This document shows positions 34,985 through 47,033 of a DNA stretch of 64,000 bases, piece after piece. The notes beneath the pieces were generated by a model, which was not told the origin of the DNA, searched no databases, and worked only from the letters and a program-made list of their open reading frames with translations. The position numbers and the translations under genes are program-made. The stretch covers positions 19,732,001-19,796,000 of the forward strand of contig JAUCBN010000011.1 of assembly GCA_035048815.1 (NCBI GenBank), in the 5' to 3' direction. Source of the DNA: Abelmoschus esculentus. Lineage: Eukaryota > Streptophyta > Magnoliopsida > Malvales > Malvaceae. Position 1 is the stretch's first letter; every line of letters begins with the position of its first letter.

Positions 34985-35110
34985 GGAGCATTTTCTTTCT
35001 CATTCTATTTCTTCTTTTTATTTTTCTATCTTTTTCTTTCTTTTTTTTTCTCATCTTTTTCTCTTTTCTTCCTTTTCTTTTTCTCACATATGTTATTTTT
35101 TCTTTCTTTT
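34985..35110. repeat. Polypyrimidine tract in E (2)
   Basis: TTTTTCTTTC-type run on the plus strand with only a few purines, giving Phe/Leu/Ser-rich chance frames. Confidence 0.8.
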
Positions 35111-35374
35111 AAATTTCGGGGAAATCAACTCATCACAATCCTTTGTCTCGAAGGTAATGATGGAGCATACAACAAAACTCCGAGTTACTCGGCATAGTCA
35201 TAGATTTGAAAATATTATCATCACTCATGAAGCAAAAGATTTGGGATGGTGCATTGCTACCTTATTAAGTCTTATTGCTTCAGCGGAGTGCCCTGATACT
35301 TCCGCACTCTTGTTCGAATATGTCTATTATCAGGTTTTGAATATTGGAGTGCTTTTGTTTAATCTTTGTTCTCT

Positions 35375-35480
35375 CCTTTCTTTTTCTCTTTTCTCTCTTT
35401 TTTTCTTTTCTCTTTTTTCCCTTCTTTCTCTTTTTCTTTCTTTCTTTCTTTTTCTTTCTTTTTTTTCTCTGGATGCAATT
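35375..35480. repeat. Polypyrimidine tract in E (3)
   Basis: Runs of TTTCTTTCTTTC and CTCTTTTC on the plus strand, about 400 bp downstream (sense direction) of the gag stop. Confidence 0.8.
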
Positions 35481-35931
35481 TTTTTACTTAGAGGATTTCT
35501 TGAGATCAACCAATTTCACGGGGCCTTTTCTAGGAGATTTTCTTATCATCGAACATCATTAAAGGAATAGTAGTCTCATTTCTCGTGCATTACTGACCAA
35601 AGCTACTAATTAAGAAACCATACGTCATCGTAATCACAACGTTCCAACCATTTTTGAACCCATGTCACAATAAGCATGTGACATCCAAGGAACTCCGAGA
35701 GAAAAAGGAAAACACATATGTTTTAAAAATATGCATTCTTTAATTGAAACAACAAAAAAGCAAACATAACATAAGCCCTTACAAAAAAGTATTTGTTACT
35801 TTCGGGCAAATAGTAACAAAGTTAATTGATGCATTACTTTAAAAGAAAAACTTAAAATGCAAGGAGGCAGAAAATGAACATCCAAACTCGAAGATTAGAA
35901 TCTTCCCAAAGATCATGTCCTCTACTCTTTC

Positions 35932-37308
35932 TTAAAACTTCAGAATACCGGCCTCAATCAGTCCTTGAACCTTATTCCTCAAAGCTCCACAATTCTCTGT
36001 TGTGTGGCCTGTGCTCCCTATATGATAGTCACATGTGGCATTGACATTATATCCTTCAGGGTAAGGAGGATCCTTTGGCTTAAACTGCACCAAAGTCAAA
36101 AGTTTCTTCTCAACGAGAATTGGGAGTAACTTGGTGTAGGTCATAGGAATTGGATGAAGCACCTTTGTAGGTCTTGTATGAGTATGGGGACAACCCTGAG
36201 TTTGATTGGTTGAGTGAGAACTCACCATATAGACATGAGAATCTTCCTCTTTATGAGAAATTATGCTATAAGGGTCCTTCATCTTTCCCTTCTTAATAGC
36301 ATACTCGATGCGTTCTCCCGTCATAACCAACTCCGCAAAACTACTGATAGGGTGGCTTATCAAGTGATCGTATAACACTCCCTCTAGTGTATCCACAAAC
36401 ATTTGAGAAAGTTCACTTTCATTGAGCGGAGGTTGTACTTGTGCTGCAGCATCACGCCAACGTCGAGTTTACTCTCGAAGGCTTTCGTTATGTCCTTGTT
36501 CCATCCCTTGTAGCATGAGCCGATTTAGAATCATATCGGTTACATGCTTATACTGGTTTATGAAAGCTTTGGCCAGATCCTTCCACGACTTAATTTGAGC
36601 ACGGGTTAACTGATTATACCACCTTGTGGCAGATCCCACCAGACTATCCTGGAAATAGTGGATTAACAACTTCTCATTGTTAGTAAATCCCGTCATTTTT
36701 CGACAAAATATAGTTATATGTGCGATAGGGCAAGTCGTCCCATCAAACTTCTCAAAATCTGGGGTCTTGAACTTATATGGGATCTCTAAACCTGAAACTA
36801 GACTAAGCTCACTGGCATTCAACCCATACCATTCTTCTTCATCCTCTCTTATTAGAAGCTTTTCTTCAAACTCGTTCTTCGTTTCCTCTAACTGCTTCGA
36901 AAATTCAACCTTTAATTTCTCTAGCTCATCGAAGTCTGGAATGTCATCCCCGATGTCTTCTACATTAGTGAAAGTCACACCTGGTGGGGATTGGGTAAAG
37001 GCACCGGCTTGAAGAGATGATGTTACTACTCCTTGTGGAGGACCAGAAGTGTTAGCAACAAAAACAAGAGGGCCCAAGGGGTCTTCAACAGAACATTTTC
37101 TTTGTTGGTCTTCCACTTTCCTTAGTCTCAACAAGTGAGCAATTTGTTTCATCATGTCTTGTTGAGACTTGATCATAGAATCTCCTAATTCTTTTCGAGT
37201 ATGCTCTAACTGTCCCATGAGATTGGCTTCTAACTTGGCAAAGTCTTCTTCCATTAGCCCTTCCCGGTGTTGGTTGAGTGCAAGCGAGAAACCTTCAATT
37301 ACGGACAT
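35932..37308 (-). pseudogene. gag: gag of element E, one internal stop
   Basis: A single minus-strand frame runs from ATG 37308 to 35932 (about 459 codons), broken only by TAA at 36471-36469, codon 280, where a Tyr codon is likely (LRE-stop-TRRWRD). Residues about 20-72 and 125-150 look like coiled coils (KLEANLMGQLEHTRKELGDS and DELEKLKVEFSKQLEETK). Residues about 176-300 form the retrotransposon gag domain (PDFEKFDGT, ATRWYNQL, WKDLAKAFINQY, LQGMEQGHNESLRE, RRWRD). The C-terminus has CDYHIGSTGHTTENC then LRNKVQGLIEAG, typical of Tat/Ogre gags. Gag would build the particle shell and bind RNA. With one stop in an otherwise clean frame, the damage is recent or readthrough-permitted. Confidence 0.9.
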
Positions 37309-38350
37309 GAGATCCCATAATTAACCTCCTTGTTTAATTAATGCATGATATATTCTATGAGATGCATGAGATGTATGCATGAATGCAAGTAAAGGTGTTG
37401 ATCCCGCTAGTGATCGCCCTTTGAGCAACTTTCACCGGTTAAGATCTTAATGCCCCTTATTATTTTTTTTTATTTTTTCTTTTTCTTTTCTTTTTCATCT
37501 TTTCTTTTTCTTTTTTTTTCTCTCTATTTTCTTGCTTCTTTCTTTATTCTCTCGATTTTCTTTTCTCTTTTTTTTATCCCTTTTTTTCATTTTCATTGTT
37601 TTTTCCTATCTCTTTTCCCTATATTCTAAATTTCCTTTTCTTCTTTTTTTTTATTTTCTCTCTCTTTTTAATTTTTTTCTCTCAACCTTTTCTTTTTCCT
37701 TAGTTTTATTTTCTCATTGTTTTTTTCTTCCCCCTTTTTCTTTCTCTCTTTTTTCTTCTCTCTTTCTTTTTCTTGTTTTGACTCTCTAACTATAGTGAAA
37801 GCCTCTGATTGGACAAACCACTTAGTTCAACACCTTCATGAAATGTCGATACAAAAATGATAAAGCAAAAATGCAAGCAAGATAGGAGAGAAAACAATCC
37901 TATTTATCTCATCTAAAAGAACATAGGTTAACCGCATGGCTCTAATCAGGTAGGTTGACTAGATTCTCTAAATGCAGTTTTGGTTCTACGAGGTACCCAA
38001 ATTGTCCTCGCTGTCCTCTTCTAAGAGTAGCAAGGCCCCCAATCATCACCCATTACAGGCTCATCTTGACCGAGTTCAATTTAGGGGACCCTTTCGCTAT
38101 GCCCATACGGAGGAACAATATCCTCACGAAAGCATAGGATAGTCGAGCCCCGAAGGTACTTTACTAGGCCCATACGGAGGAACAATATCCTCACGAAAGC
38201 ATAGCGTTTTCCCCCCACTTAGAGACGGGTTGAAATATGTTGAAAGCTCGAATTAATAAACAAATAATAATTTAATTGCCACTTTATTCCACAACTTCCA
38301 AAATTAATTAAGCGGTATTTAAAAACAAGGCTTGACTCGTTTGAAAAATT
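37309..38350 (-). other. Leader of element E, with polypyrimidine tract (4)
   Basis: The 1-kb sense-strand leader between PBS and gag ATG. It contains a 330-bp pyrimidine-rich tract on the plus strand (37460-37790). Around 38100-38210 there is a direct repeat of CCCATACGGAGGAACAATAT, about 66 bp apart. No upstream protein frame is supported. Confidence 0.6.
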
Positions 38351-38370
38351 GGTCCCCAGCGGAGTCGCCA
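38351..38370 (-). other. Primer binding site of element E
   Basis: Minus strand TGGCGACTCCGCTGGGGACC begins two bases after the 5' LTR end (38373). I recall the TGGCGACTC.GCTGGGGA form as the Ogre/Tat primer site, attributed to an Arg tRNA. Confidence 0.8.
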
Positions 38371-38372
38371 AC

Positions 38373-40276
38373 TGTAGCGACCCTTATAAAATTCTTAAAA
38401 ATAATAATAGGTGTGGTAGAAGAGGAAAAAAGGGTCACTAGTGGAATTGAAATTAAGGTTTGAAAAGTGAAATTTAGGGATTTGGGTTTGAAATAAAATT
38501 TTAGGGAAATTAGAAAATTAGGATTTAAAAATTAGGTTTTTAAATTGTGTACAAAAATTGGGAATTTTAAAATGTTGAAAGAAATTTGAAATCTAGGGTT
38601 CTTTTTTTTAAAAAAATAGGAATTGGAAAGTTAAAATTAGGGATTTGAGATTTTAAAAAAAAAATAGATTGAAAAGGGAAATTTTAAAATTAGGAATTTT
38701 AAAAAAAGGGTGGAGTCGCCACCGGCCACTTTGGTAGGCCGGACACCGTAAAAACCAGAGATTTGAAATGATTTGGGTTCGAGAGTCGGTTACGGTTAAA
38801 AACGGGTTTAGAGTTTAAAACCGCCCAAAATTGGCACCTTTATTAAATTACCGCTTAATTAATTTTGAATTTTTCGGATTAAAGTGGCATTTAAATTACA
38901 GTTTGTTGAAGTATTCGAATTCAATTTTATTTTTACCATGTCTTTATTCGGAGGCAACGTACACACCGCGACCAATGCGTTGGAACACGAGCCCGTTACG
39001 ACCGAATAAATACGTATTTAATTAGGCTTGTTAATTAGCAAGGTGTGATGTAAGCAAAATAAAAGACATAATTGTAAAGACAACAAATATAAAGACAAAA
39101 TAGCATATGACACATAGTGATAATTAAAGAGACATAATACAAACCAAGTAATATAATTGAAAGAGATACTAATAAGATAAGAGACATGCCACCATGCTAA
39201 AATGATATAAATATACATAAACATTGTCACTTACACAACCCTAACAAAACATATGAACTAAACCCATAACATGGCATATATACAAAGCATGTAACAACAT
39301 TAACAAAAATAAATAAATAAATATCACGAGTAAAAAGGTACATAAACACCTAAGAATATTATACAACACATGATAACAAAGATTAAAATAAATAGACCAA
39401 CGAAACAAACAAATAACATGTATAAATAAACAAAACAAAACATATAATAAACAAATAAAAAAAACAATAAAAGATACCAATAAAAATATTCATATTTTCA
39501 TTGAACCATAAGAATGAAATACATAATAAATATTTCAAAAAGAACTATATACATCTAAATATGCTCGATTAAAATCAATCCACAAATTAAACTAAACGGT
39601 AAAAGTAATGATTAGATTAGGGCATAACTTGAAAAATAACCGACCGAATGGGTGAAGTGATTCAATGAGAATAAAAATATAAATAATGGAGGCTACCAAC
39701 TTACAAATGGAAATGGAAATGGAAATGGAAATGGTTTCGGCAGACACCAAGTGGATTGCGGCCAGAGATTTTAAGCGACTTGGGTAGTTTTGCGGCTGTA
39801 GGTATAAAAATATGGTTAGGGGGTCCTTTATTTTTAGGGTAAATGTTATATATATAGTTAGGGTAAAGGGTAACATATGAGAATAAAATAGGTTTAGGTT
39901 TTAATATATAAGGGTATCTATAATATGATGAAGGGTATTTTAGGTTTATCCCTTTAAAAATAATAACCAATTAAAAACAAGACCTTGGGCACCAAGTAGG
40001 GATTTTTATTATATTTTTTTATATTATAAAATTATATTTAATAGGTCAAATTTATTTATGGTTTGGGCTTATAAAAGTGGGCTCTAATAAAAGGCTTTTA
40101 TTTATATCATATATTTATATATTTTTGGATTTTTGGTTTTAATTAAGAGATAGTAAGGATAATAATAATTATAAAACAAGTGATAAAATTAGGGTAAGTT
40201 AAGGTGATTTGAGTATTAATAAGGGATGTGGATTGATTTAATTCGAGCATAAACTCGGATAAAATTAGTGATTACA
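38373..40276 (-). repeat. 5' LTR of element E (1904 bp)
   Basis: Starts (minus) TGTAATCACTAATTTTATCC at 40276 and ends GGGTCGCTACA at 38373. One more GGAAAT unit (near 39712) than its partner LTR. Confidence 0.9.
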
Positions 40277-40322
40277 ATCATGTTTAGATTAAGAGCACAT
40301 ATATGTATATATCTATAGATAA
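40277..40322. repeat. 46-bp duplication, right copy, flanking E
   Basis: Base-for-base identical to 29884-29929. It abuts the LTR end TTACA at 40276. The following TGTAGG belongs to C. Confidence 0.92.
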
Positions 40323-42576
40323 TGTAGGACATGCATGCATTCTTGAGCATGACATTAGAAATTACATTCACATGCATATGCACTTGCATAGGCATTTATG
40401 AGGGCATACAGGAAATCATGCATACATTTGTTCACACTTGCGAGTAGCTCCTTGAGGGTGTAAGTGGAGTGTGGTTGGTTCTTTTATGGTGAAGGTATGA
40501 AAGAAAAAAAATGAGGTTGAAAGAACTTTCTTGTGGTGATAAGCTGAATGTGTAGTGGGCAAGCTACCCTTTTTGGTTAGGGAATAGTCTTGGCTGAACA
40601 ATGAGTGGTTGGTCTCAGAGTTGTAAATGTTTGAAACCGAGGTAAATACCCTGAGTTATGGTTAGTTTGAGTTGGTCATTACTAAAGGAAGGGCTGAGTT
40701 TTGCGGATTCTTTCCAGTTAAGATTAGGAGGTTGTAACAAGGTTACAGCATGTTTTGTAGAGTAAGGTGGGTCAGAGTTTTTCTGAGTGATGTGAAATTA
40801 TTTTATGGAAAATTACATGGAATTCTTTGTAGTGTGGTTAGTGTGCAGTTAGAACGGAGCTTGTGACCAATCTGGTATGGTCAGGATGGAAGTAAAATAT
40901 GAGATACATATTGGTATGAAAGTTGTGAAATTAAGGGTTGAATCATAGATTGTTGTGACCTTGAGAGGTTTGGTTATACTATAAAGGAGGAAAGTGTACA
41001 CGTTGTGTTTACAGGATGTTAAGTTGGATATACTTCGGGTAAAGTTAGTCTTTGATGATGTCTGAAGTGGTGTAATGTGGATCGCTGGACAATTTATGGT
41101 TTGTATCGATTGTTCAGTCTTATGGGTTTGATTTTATCGAAAAGTGTTTTGAGGTTTTGTGTTCGGTGGGTTCGTGTTTGTGGATGTTTCATCAATATGG
41201 TTACCGCTTTGGTAAAGTTATAAAATAAGAGATGTTGGAGCTAGTGAAAGGAATAGTTTAACAAGTTCAGATTTTGTTAAGGTATAGTTAATATAAAAGT
41301 TGGTTTGTCGATGAGTTGATTATGGGAAAAAGTTTTGGGTTGAGTGTCAAGGCACTTAATGATGTGTAGATTTTGAAGTTTGAACCATGGTGTTGAGATG
41401 GTTATGATGGCTAAACCTTAAATTAGAGATATTATCGTTGTGATGAGTATAATGTTGAGTGTGACACAAAGTTGGTAAGTTTCTTGTATGATATGTTTTG
41501 TAGAATGTTAGCAACCGAGGATGACTTGGTTTACATAAGGATGTTGGTAATGGGGGTTTGTTATGTGAGATAAGCTTGTGTTGTTGTGGGGTTACAAGGG
41601 AAGATGTTCGGTTAACCTATAGGGAGACCTAGTTATATGGTGGATCTATGAGCGAAACTCAACCTTGGTAAAGTTGATCAAAGACAAGTCGTGGCAAAGT
41701 GTTTGTTGAGGGTCTAGTGAAGGATATGTTATTGGCAAGGTTTAGCTTTGTGTTGAGAATCTTTTTGTGTTAGGTGAATGGCATGGTTGTTACGGAAAGT
41801 GTCGAGATGGTATGGTATCTTGAGCAGGGCTTATGGTAATCTTTTTCCATGAGTTTGGTGGTAAGTGTTGTGGTAGGAGTTGGGAAAAAACATATGTTTA
41901 AGACTAAGCTGGTTTGGATTATGTTTGAATCATATGTAAATGTTTATCTTGCTGATAAGGTAAGAATGAGTATCAATTTTCTTTGGGTTATTGTTAGTAG
42001 TAAGGGTGCCCAGGGTTGAAGTCGGGAAGAATCATCATAAGTTTGGTAGTAAGTTCTATCGATGGTATGGAGTTTTCTTATGAGGTTTGTTGGATCAATC
42101 GTTTGTTGGAGTACGGTTTTCTTGGGTTCCTAAGTCCCATTGGAAGAATGTGTGACTAGTGTATCTATAACATGATAAGATTTGAAAGTTTGTCGGACCG
42201 ACATAGGTTGTTGTTTGGATGTTGGGTTTTATCATTCATAGGTAAATGGATGTTATGTTGTGACGTTGTGATATGGTTAATATGACTCATAATGAAGTTG
42301 TTGGTGGTGGTGGAGCTTGCTTAAAACAATGTTGACAGTTTTGTGCAAAGTTAGTCTGAAGTTTGTTGTGTGAAGTGGAGGTTGGTGAAAGACTTAGTTG
42401 ATTACCTGGTATGTGGGAGGATGTCAATTAAGGTTAGTTCGATGGTGATGGTATGGAAACCGTTGCGGTTATCAAGAGTTGGTTATCAACCTTATGGGGT
42501 TTTCTTTTGAGTTATATTTTCTATAGAGGTTGAGATGGTGTGGTGGTTTGTGCGTTGTTGCTTTGGTATGGGTTGT
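40323..42576 (+). other. Eroded interior of C, right part
   Basis: T/G-rich sequence where gag, protease and RT of C should lie. I see many GTT/GGT runs and stop codons and no recognisable motif until the RNase H tail at 42577. It is presumably decayed pol, but this is not shown by the sequence. Confidence 0.4.
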
Positions 42577-44036
42577 CTGTTGCATACCATCCGGAGAAAG
42601 CTAAGGTGATGGCTGAATCTTTGAGCCGTAGGACGGCAGTTGAGTTGAGAGTGATGTTTGCTAAGTTGAGTATTTCATAGGAAGGTGGTTGAGTGGTGGA
42701 GTTGTAAGTAAAACCTATCTTGGTTGTGATGATAAGATGAAATAGTTAGAGGATGAGACGTTAGTATCTTTTGTGGAGGATATGGCTAAGGGTAGACCGA
42801 CCGAGTATCGTTTTGATGATGATAAGGTGTTGTGTTTTAAAGGTCGGATTGTGGTGGCGGATGATCTGGAGTTGGGGCAAGTTATCTAGGTGGAAGCTCA
42901 TACTAGTCCGTTTGCCATGCATCTGGGTAGTGTGAAGATGTATAGAGATCTCAAAAGTATGTACTTTTGGGTTGGTTTAAAGAAGATGTGACGGAGTCCA
43001 AGATGGATTCTATATGGGTTTTTGTTGATAGGTTTTCAAAGTGTGCACATTTTCTTGCCGTGCATACAATGTGATCTATGGATAAGTTGGTAGAGTTTTA
43101 TGTTTCTGAGATGGTGAAGTCGCATAGTGTGCTTAAGTTGATCATATCGGATAGAGATCCGCGGTTTACATCCAAGTTTTGGAGGTGTTTGCAGACAGCT
43201 TTGAGTACGAAGCTTAGCTTTAGTACAGCTTATCATCCACAGACGGATGGACAGTCTGAGCGTGTTATTCAGACTTTGGAGGATATGTTGAGGTGTTGTA
43301 TCATCGACTTTCAAGGTTCTTGGGAGAAGCAATTGCCGTTGGTAGAGTTTGCTTATAATAATAGTTTTCAGACGAGTATACAGATGGCACCGTTTGAGGC
43401 GTTGTATGGGCGTAAGTGTCGTACACCTTTGTGTTGGAAAGAAGTTGGACAGAAGTATGTTTCTTTGCCTCAAGTGTTGAAGGATACGGATGAGAAAGTT
43501 AAGTTGATATGTGCTAAACTTAAGGAAGCTTCGGATAGGTAGAAGTCCTATGCCGATTTAAAGCGTAGGGAGGTAGAGTATGATGTTGGGGACAAAGTGT
43601 TTCTTAAGGTTTCTCCATGGAAGAAGGTAATGAGGTTTGGACGTAAGGGTAAGTTGAGTCCTCGTTTTATTGGACCATATGAGGTATTGGAGCGTGTTGG
43701 CCCTGTTGCTAATAGGTTGAGGTTGCCGGTGGAGTTGAGTTGGATGCAGTATGTTTTTTCAATGTATCGATGCTTTGTAAGTGTAGTTCAGATCCTTCTC
43801 ATGTTGATCTAGTTGAGGAGTTTGAGTTAAGAGCGGATATGAGTTATGAGAAGGAACCAATGAGGATTTTGGATGTAGATACAAAAGTTCTTCGAGGAAG
43901 GACCATAGATTTGGTTAAAGTGATTTGGAAACACCGAGGTGTCGAAGAGGTAACTTGGGAGACAAGGAAAAACATGGAGGAGCAGTTTCCTCACTTGTTT
44001 ACTTCAGGTAAATTTCGAGGAAGAAATTTTCTTAAG
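42577..44036 (+). pseudogene. pol: Element C: RNase H tail, integrase and chromodomain (broken)
   Basis: It begins with YHPEKAKVMAESLSRR, the end of gypsy RNase H. The integrase zinc-binding half follows with both His (EAHTSPFAMHLG, about 42895). The Cys pair and the first catalytic Asp are missing, an internal deletion near 42985. The core resumes DSIWVFVDRFSKCAHFL. Frame 1 from 43078 has the second Asp in ISDRD (43150-43152) and the Glu in QSERV (43258-43260), 35 residues apart. It continues through AYNNSFQTSIQMAPFEALYG to TAG 43540-43542, then DVGDKVFLKVSPWKKV. A frameshift near 43740 leads to a chromodomain-like end (VEEVTWE, EEQFPHLF). The integrase would insert the element's cDNA and the chromodomain would direct it to chromatin. 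Not functional. Confidence 0.88.
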
Positions 44037-44046
44037 AGGGGGAGAG
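44034..44046 (+). other. Polypurine tract of element C
   Basis: AAGAGGGGGAGAG directly before the 3' LTR start TGTAATATCC (44048). Confidence 0.8.
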
Positions 44047-45369
44047 TTGTAATATCCCGTTTTTGGGGTTATTAGTTTAGGCTTAGTTAGGAGAATTCGA
44101 TTCAGGTTGAATAGAGTTCTCCGGTTCATTAATTCCGGGAAAAATAAAATAAGGATATTTTTAATTAAGAAAAATAATAGTTTTGGAATATTGTTTGAAT
44201 TATTAAAAATATGTTTCAAAATTAAAAAAAATACTTTGGATTTTATAATAATTTTTAATTATGCTTAATTATGCATAAGTGACCAATTTGTAGTTTTTTT
44301 GGAAAATTGGGGGACTTAATTTGGAATTTTCGGAAATTACATGTTTTAGTGACTAAATTGAAAAGCAAGCTAAACTTAGAATCCTTAGAGGGCCATAAAC
44401 CCATTTCTAATTTTTAATAATGATTTGTTCACCAAAATGTATTTTTAATCACTTTAATTAGATTTTTAATCATTTTCTCTCAAAACCACTTTTCTCTCAT
44501 TTTCTCTCATCTTTTTCTCTCATTTTCTCTCCACTTTCTTTTCATCTTTTTCTTCAATTCCTTGCTGATTTTTGCATCTTTTTACATCATTTGCATCATC
44601 TTTCCATCCTTTACAAAACCTAAGCATCAATTTCATCAGATCAACATCAAATTACAAGGAATCAAGAAGTGGAAATTACATCTTTTTGGTGAATAGATCT
44701 TGAGGTAATTTTCTGGATTTTTTTTCTTTTCTAAGGTTCTTTATTGAAATTCCCAAGTATTAGCTTGCTAATCTTTTAATAAAAACTTAATTCTATGTTT
44801 TAATGTTAGATCTAGTGATTTTGTGAATGTCTTTGTGAAATCTTTTTGGATCTCATTCAATGCTGGAATTAGATGGATTCAATTGTGTTTTTATGTTAAT
44901 TAAATGATTAATTGAGTCTTGATTTGATAGCACATTAATTTAATCCCGGAATAATGCAATCGATGTAGTTTTAAGGTGCGTTTCGGTTGTTTTATGGGCT
45001 GTTTTAGATGCTTTAATGTTGCTGGAGATATAAGGATGGTTTGGATGTGTTTTTGGATCATAATTGAAGTGGATTAGATGTTAGATTCGTTAGGTTTTGG
45101 GCTGATGTTATTCGGATACGTTTCGGCTTAGTTTACGGTCTTTTCGGCTAAGTTTTCGGTAGTTTTATGGTGATCAGTTACGGCTGTTGGTTTGAGCATG
45201 TTATGATGTGAGAATGCTCTGTTTTTAATGTTGTAGAGGAGGTACAAGAAGGTGCTTGATTGCTGGTGCGTTGGTGCGATCATCGAAAAGCGGCGAAAGC
45301 TCGTTTCGCTTGTTGGTGAGTGTTTTCGGACTTAAAGCGAATCGCGTTTGGTACGGTTCTGTTTTGGGG

Positions 45370-45400
45370 ACTATGGAAGAGTGTGAAAACCTTCCATAGT
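45370..45400. repeat. Conserved 10-bp-stem hairpin (3' LTR of C)
   Basis: ACTATGGAAG/CTTCCATAGT with an 11-base loop, identical in stem to 26961-26991. Confidence 0.7.
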
Positions 45401-45923
45401 TTAAGAGTAAGTAAAGTAATTGTTTTTGATAAACCGATATAAGTTTCGGCTACATTTGATAAAGGCATTATGTTGATAATGCATGAGATTTATGGAAATG
45501 CATGAGCATGATTTGAAATGGTGCATACATGAGAATTACTTGCTGAAATGCATAGCTTATTTAGCATCCATGATTATGGAAAATTATGAGAAATGATTTG
45601 GGATACAATATGGTTATTTGCCTATTATATGATGGTGCCTTTGGGCATGACTTTTGGTTCATTTGTTGAACATATTATGCATGCTTTATGAGCAACAAGT
45701 TATATGATTTGAAATACAAAATGGTTAATTGCCTTATACATGATGGTGCCTTTGGGGCATGGCTTTGGTTCATTTGTTGAACATATTATGCATGCATTAT
45801 GAGCAGCAAGTTATCATGCACATTTGATTATGATATTGGCTTAGTGACACTAACTTTAGACTCGAATACGAATGACATGTCATTAGGATTGAGTGCACTA
45901 TAAAATAAAGAAAATATTAAATT

Positions 45924-46121
45924 TGCCTACACGTAAACAAGGGTGACTTTGTGTCCAACCGTGCGTGGTAGAGCTTGCCTATATGTAAACAAGGGTGACT
46001 TTGTGTCCGACCGTGCATATAGTTGACCCATACGTAGACAAGGGCGACTTTGTGTCCAACCGTGCGTAGTAGGGGATAACATGTATACAAGGGGGACTAG
46101 GTGTCCGACCGATGCATGTTG
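45924..46121. repeat. Four 51-bp hairpin units (3' LTR of C)
   Basis: Arms CTACACG (45927) / CGTGGTAG (45964), CTATATG (45979) / CATATAG (46016), CCCATACG (46027) / CGTAGTAGGG, AACATG (46078) / CATGTT (46115). One unit fewer than the 5' LTR, where the CTACACG unit is doubled. Confidence 0.85.
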
Positions 46122-46379
46122 AGAAAAAGGATCCGTGTATTCGGTGAACCCAAGGTTCACATTAAGTGGTCACTAGAAAGACAATATACATACATGAATT
46201 TGAAATGGACGTTGTGCATCTTTTATAAATTGATTTAATAAGATTATGTGAACTCAAGGAAGCATATGATTTAAAGAACATGAGCATGTGATGTTAGCAT
46301 GCATGATTTAACAATGTATTACAATCTATGGTTTCATCATGATTTTAAATAGATGCATTGATGATTTGTGTAGAGCTTC

Positions 46380-46422
46380 CTCACTAAGCATGTTTGCTTA
46401 AGCTCTCTTTTCATCCATGCAG
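46380..46422 (+). other. CTCACTAAG plus pyrimidine tract ending in GCAG (3' LTR of C)
   Basis: Same as 28022-28064: CTCACTAAG, self-complementary AAGCATGTTTGCTT, then CTCTCTTTTCATCCATGCAG. Confidence 0.4.
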
Positions 46423-46842
46423 AGAAATAAAGGCATTGGAGCTTCGTTCGAGGAAAGGAAACCAAGGGGAAGAATCACTTCGAATTTGGTAAGTTTTTGG
46501 CAAATAAATTGGGCAAGGCAATGTGTAACCCAACCTAAGTGAAGAGTGTGTAATTAGGTTTTGGTTTATGTTATAATAAGACAATTATTGTATGATTGTT
46601 AATTGTGAGCTTTGGGATTGTATGGATTGTTGATGTGTAAACTTGCATGATTGTTATGTTGTTAATCATTCTCTCGGAAGCATGCCTATAGCTTGATTGA
46701 TGTCCGTGACGTTGTTGATTACGTGCCATATGTTACTAATTATATTTAGGATTGATGCATTTAGTGGTTCTAATTAATGGTTGAGTATTGAGTAGTTGGT
46801 GTGCACTTAGTGTAACGAAACTTTTGGTTCCAGACCTAAAGT

Positions 46843-47033
46843 TTCGAAACCTTTGGGTGAAGGTTCCGAATCCTTTGTCAAATAGTTTCGAAACCTTCAC
46901 AAGGTTTCGAAACCTTGCGGGCAGATTCAATTCTGAGAAGCTATTGGACGCGAAAAGTTTCGAAACTTTCCAGGAAAGTTTCGAAACCTTTTTCAAAAAG
47001 TTTCGGAACCTCTGGGAAGGTTTCGAAACCTTT
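46843..47033. repeat. GGTTTCGAAACC palindrome array (3' LTR of C)
   Basis: The 18-bp perfect palindrome CAAGGTTTCGAAACCTTG lies at 46900-46917. Several copies that are perfect here (AAAGTTTCGAAACTTTCC near 46955) carry a CG-to-CA change in the 5' LTR, the expected decay of methylated CpG. Confidence 0.85.

Larger units (their letters stand above)
29930..40276 (-). mobile_element. Complete gag-only Tat/Ogre-like element E (TR-GAG-like)
   Basis: 10,347 bp with two near-identical LTRs (29930-31824 and 38373-40276), PBS and PPT on the minus strand, and gag on the minus strand (35932-37308). No protease, RT, RNase H or integrase motif is seen in the 6.5-kb interior. The remaining interior is tandem repeats and pyrimidine-rich tracts. 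The gag wording, the PBS and the GGAGTCGCCACCGGCCAC block in the LTR are typical of Tat/Ogre gypsy elements. A gag-only structure matches what has been called TR-GAG (non-autonomous, needing pol from a relative). The few LTR differences suggest a relatively recent insertion. Confidence 0.88.

Noticed and set aside
43036..43473. 145-codon minus-strand frame
   Set aside because: Shadow of the integrase of element C on the other strand, which carries the DD35E motifs.
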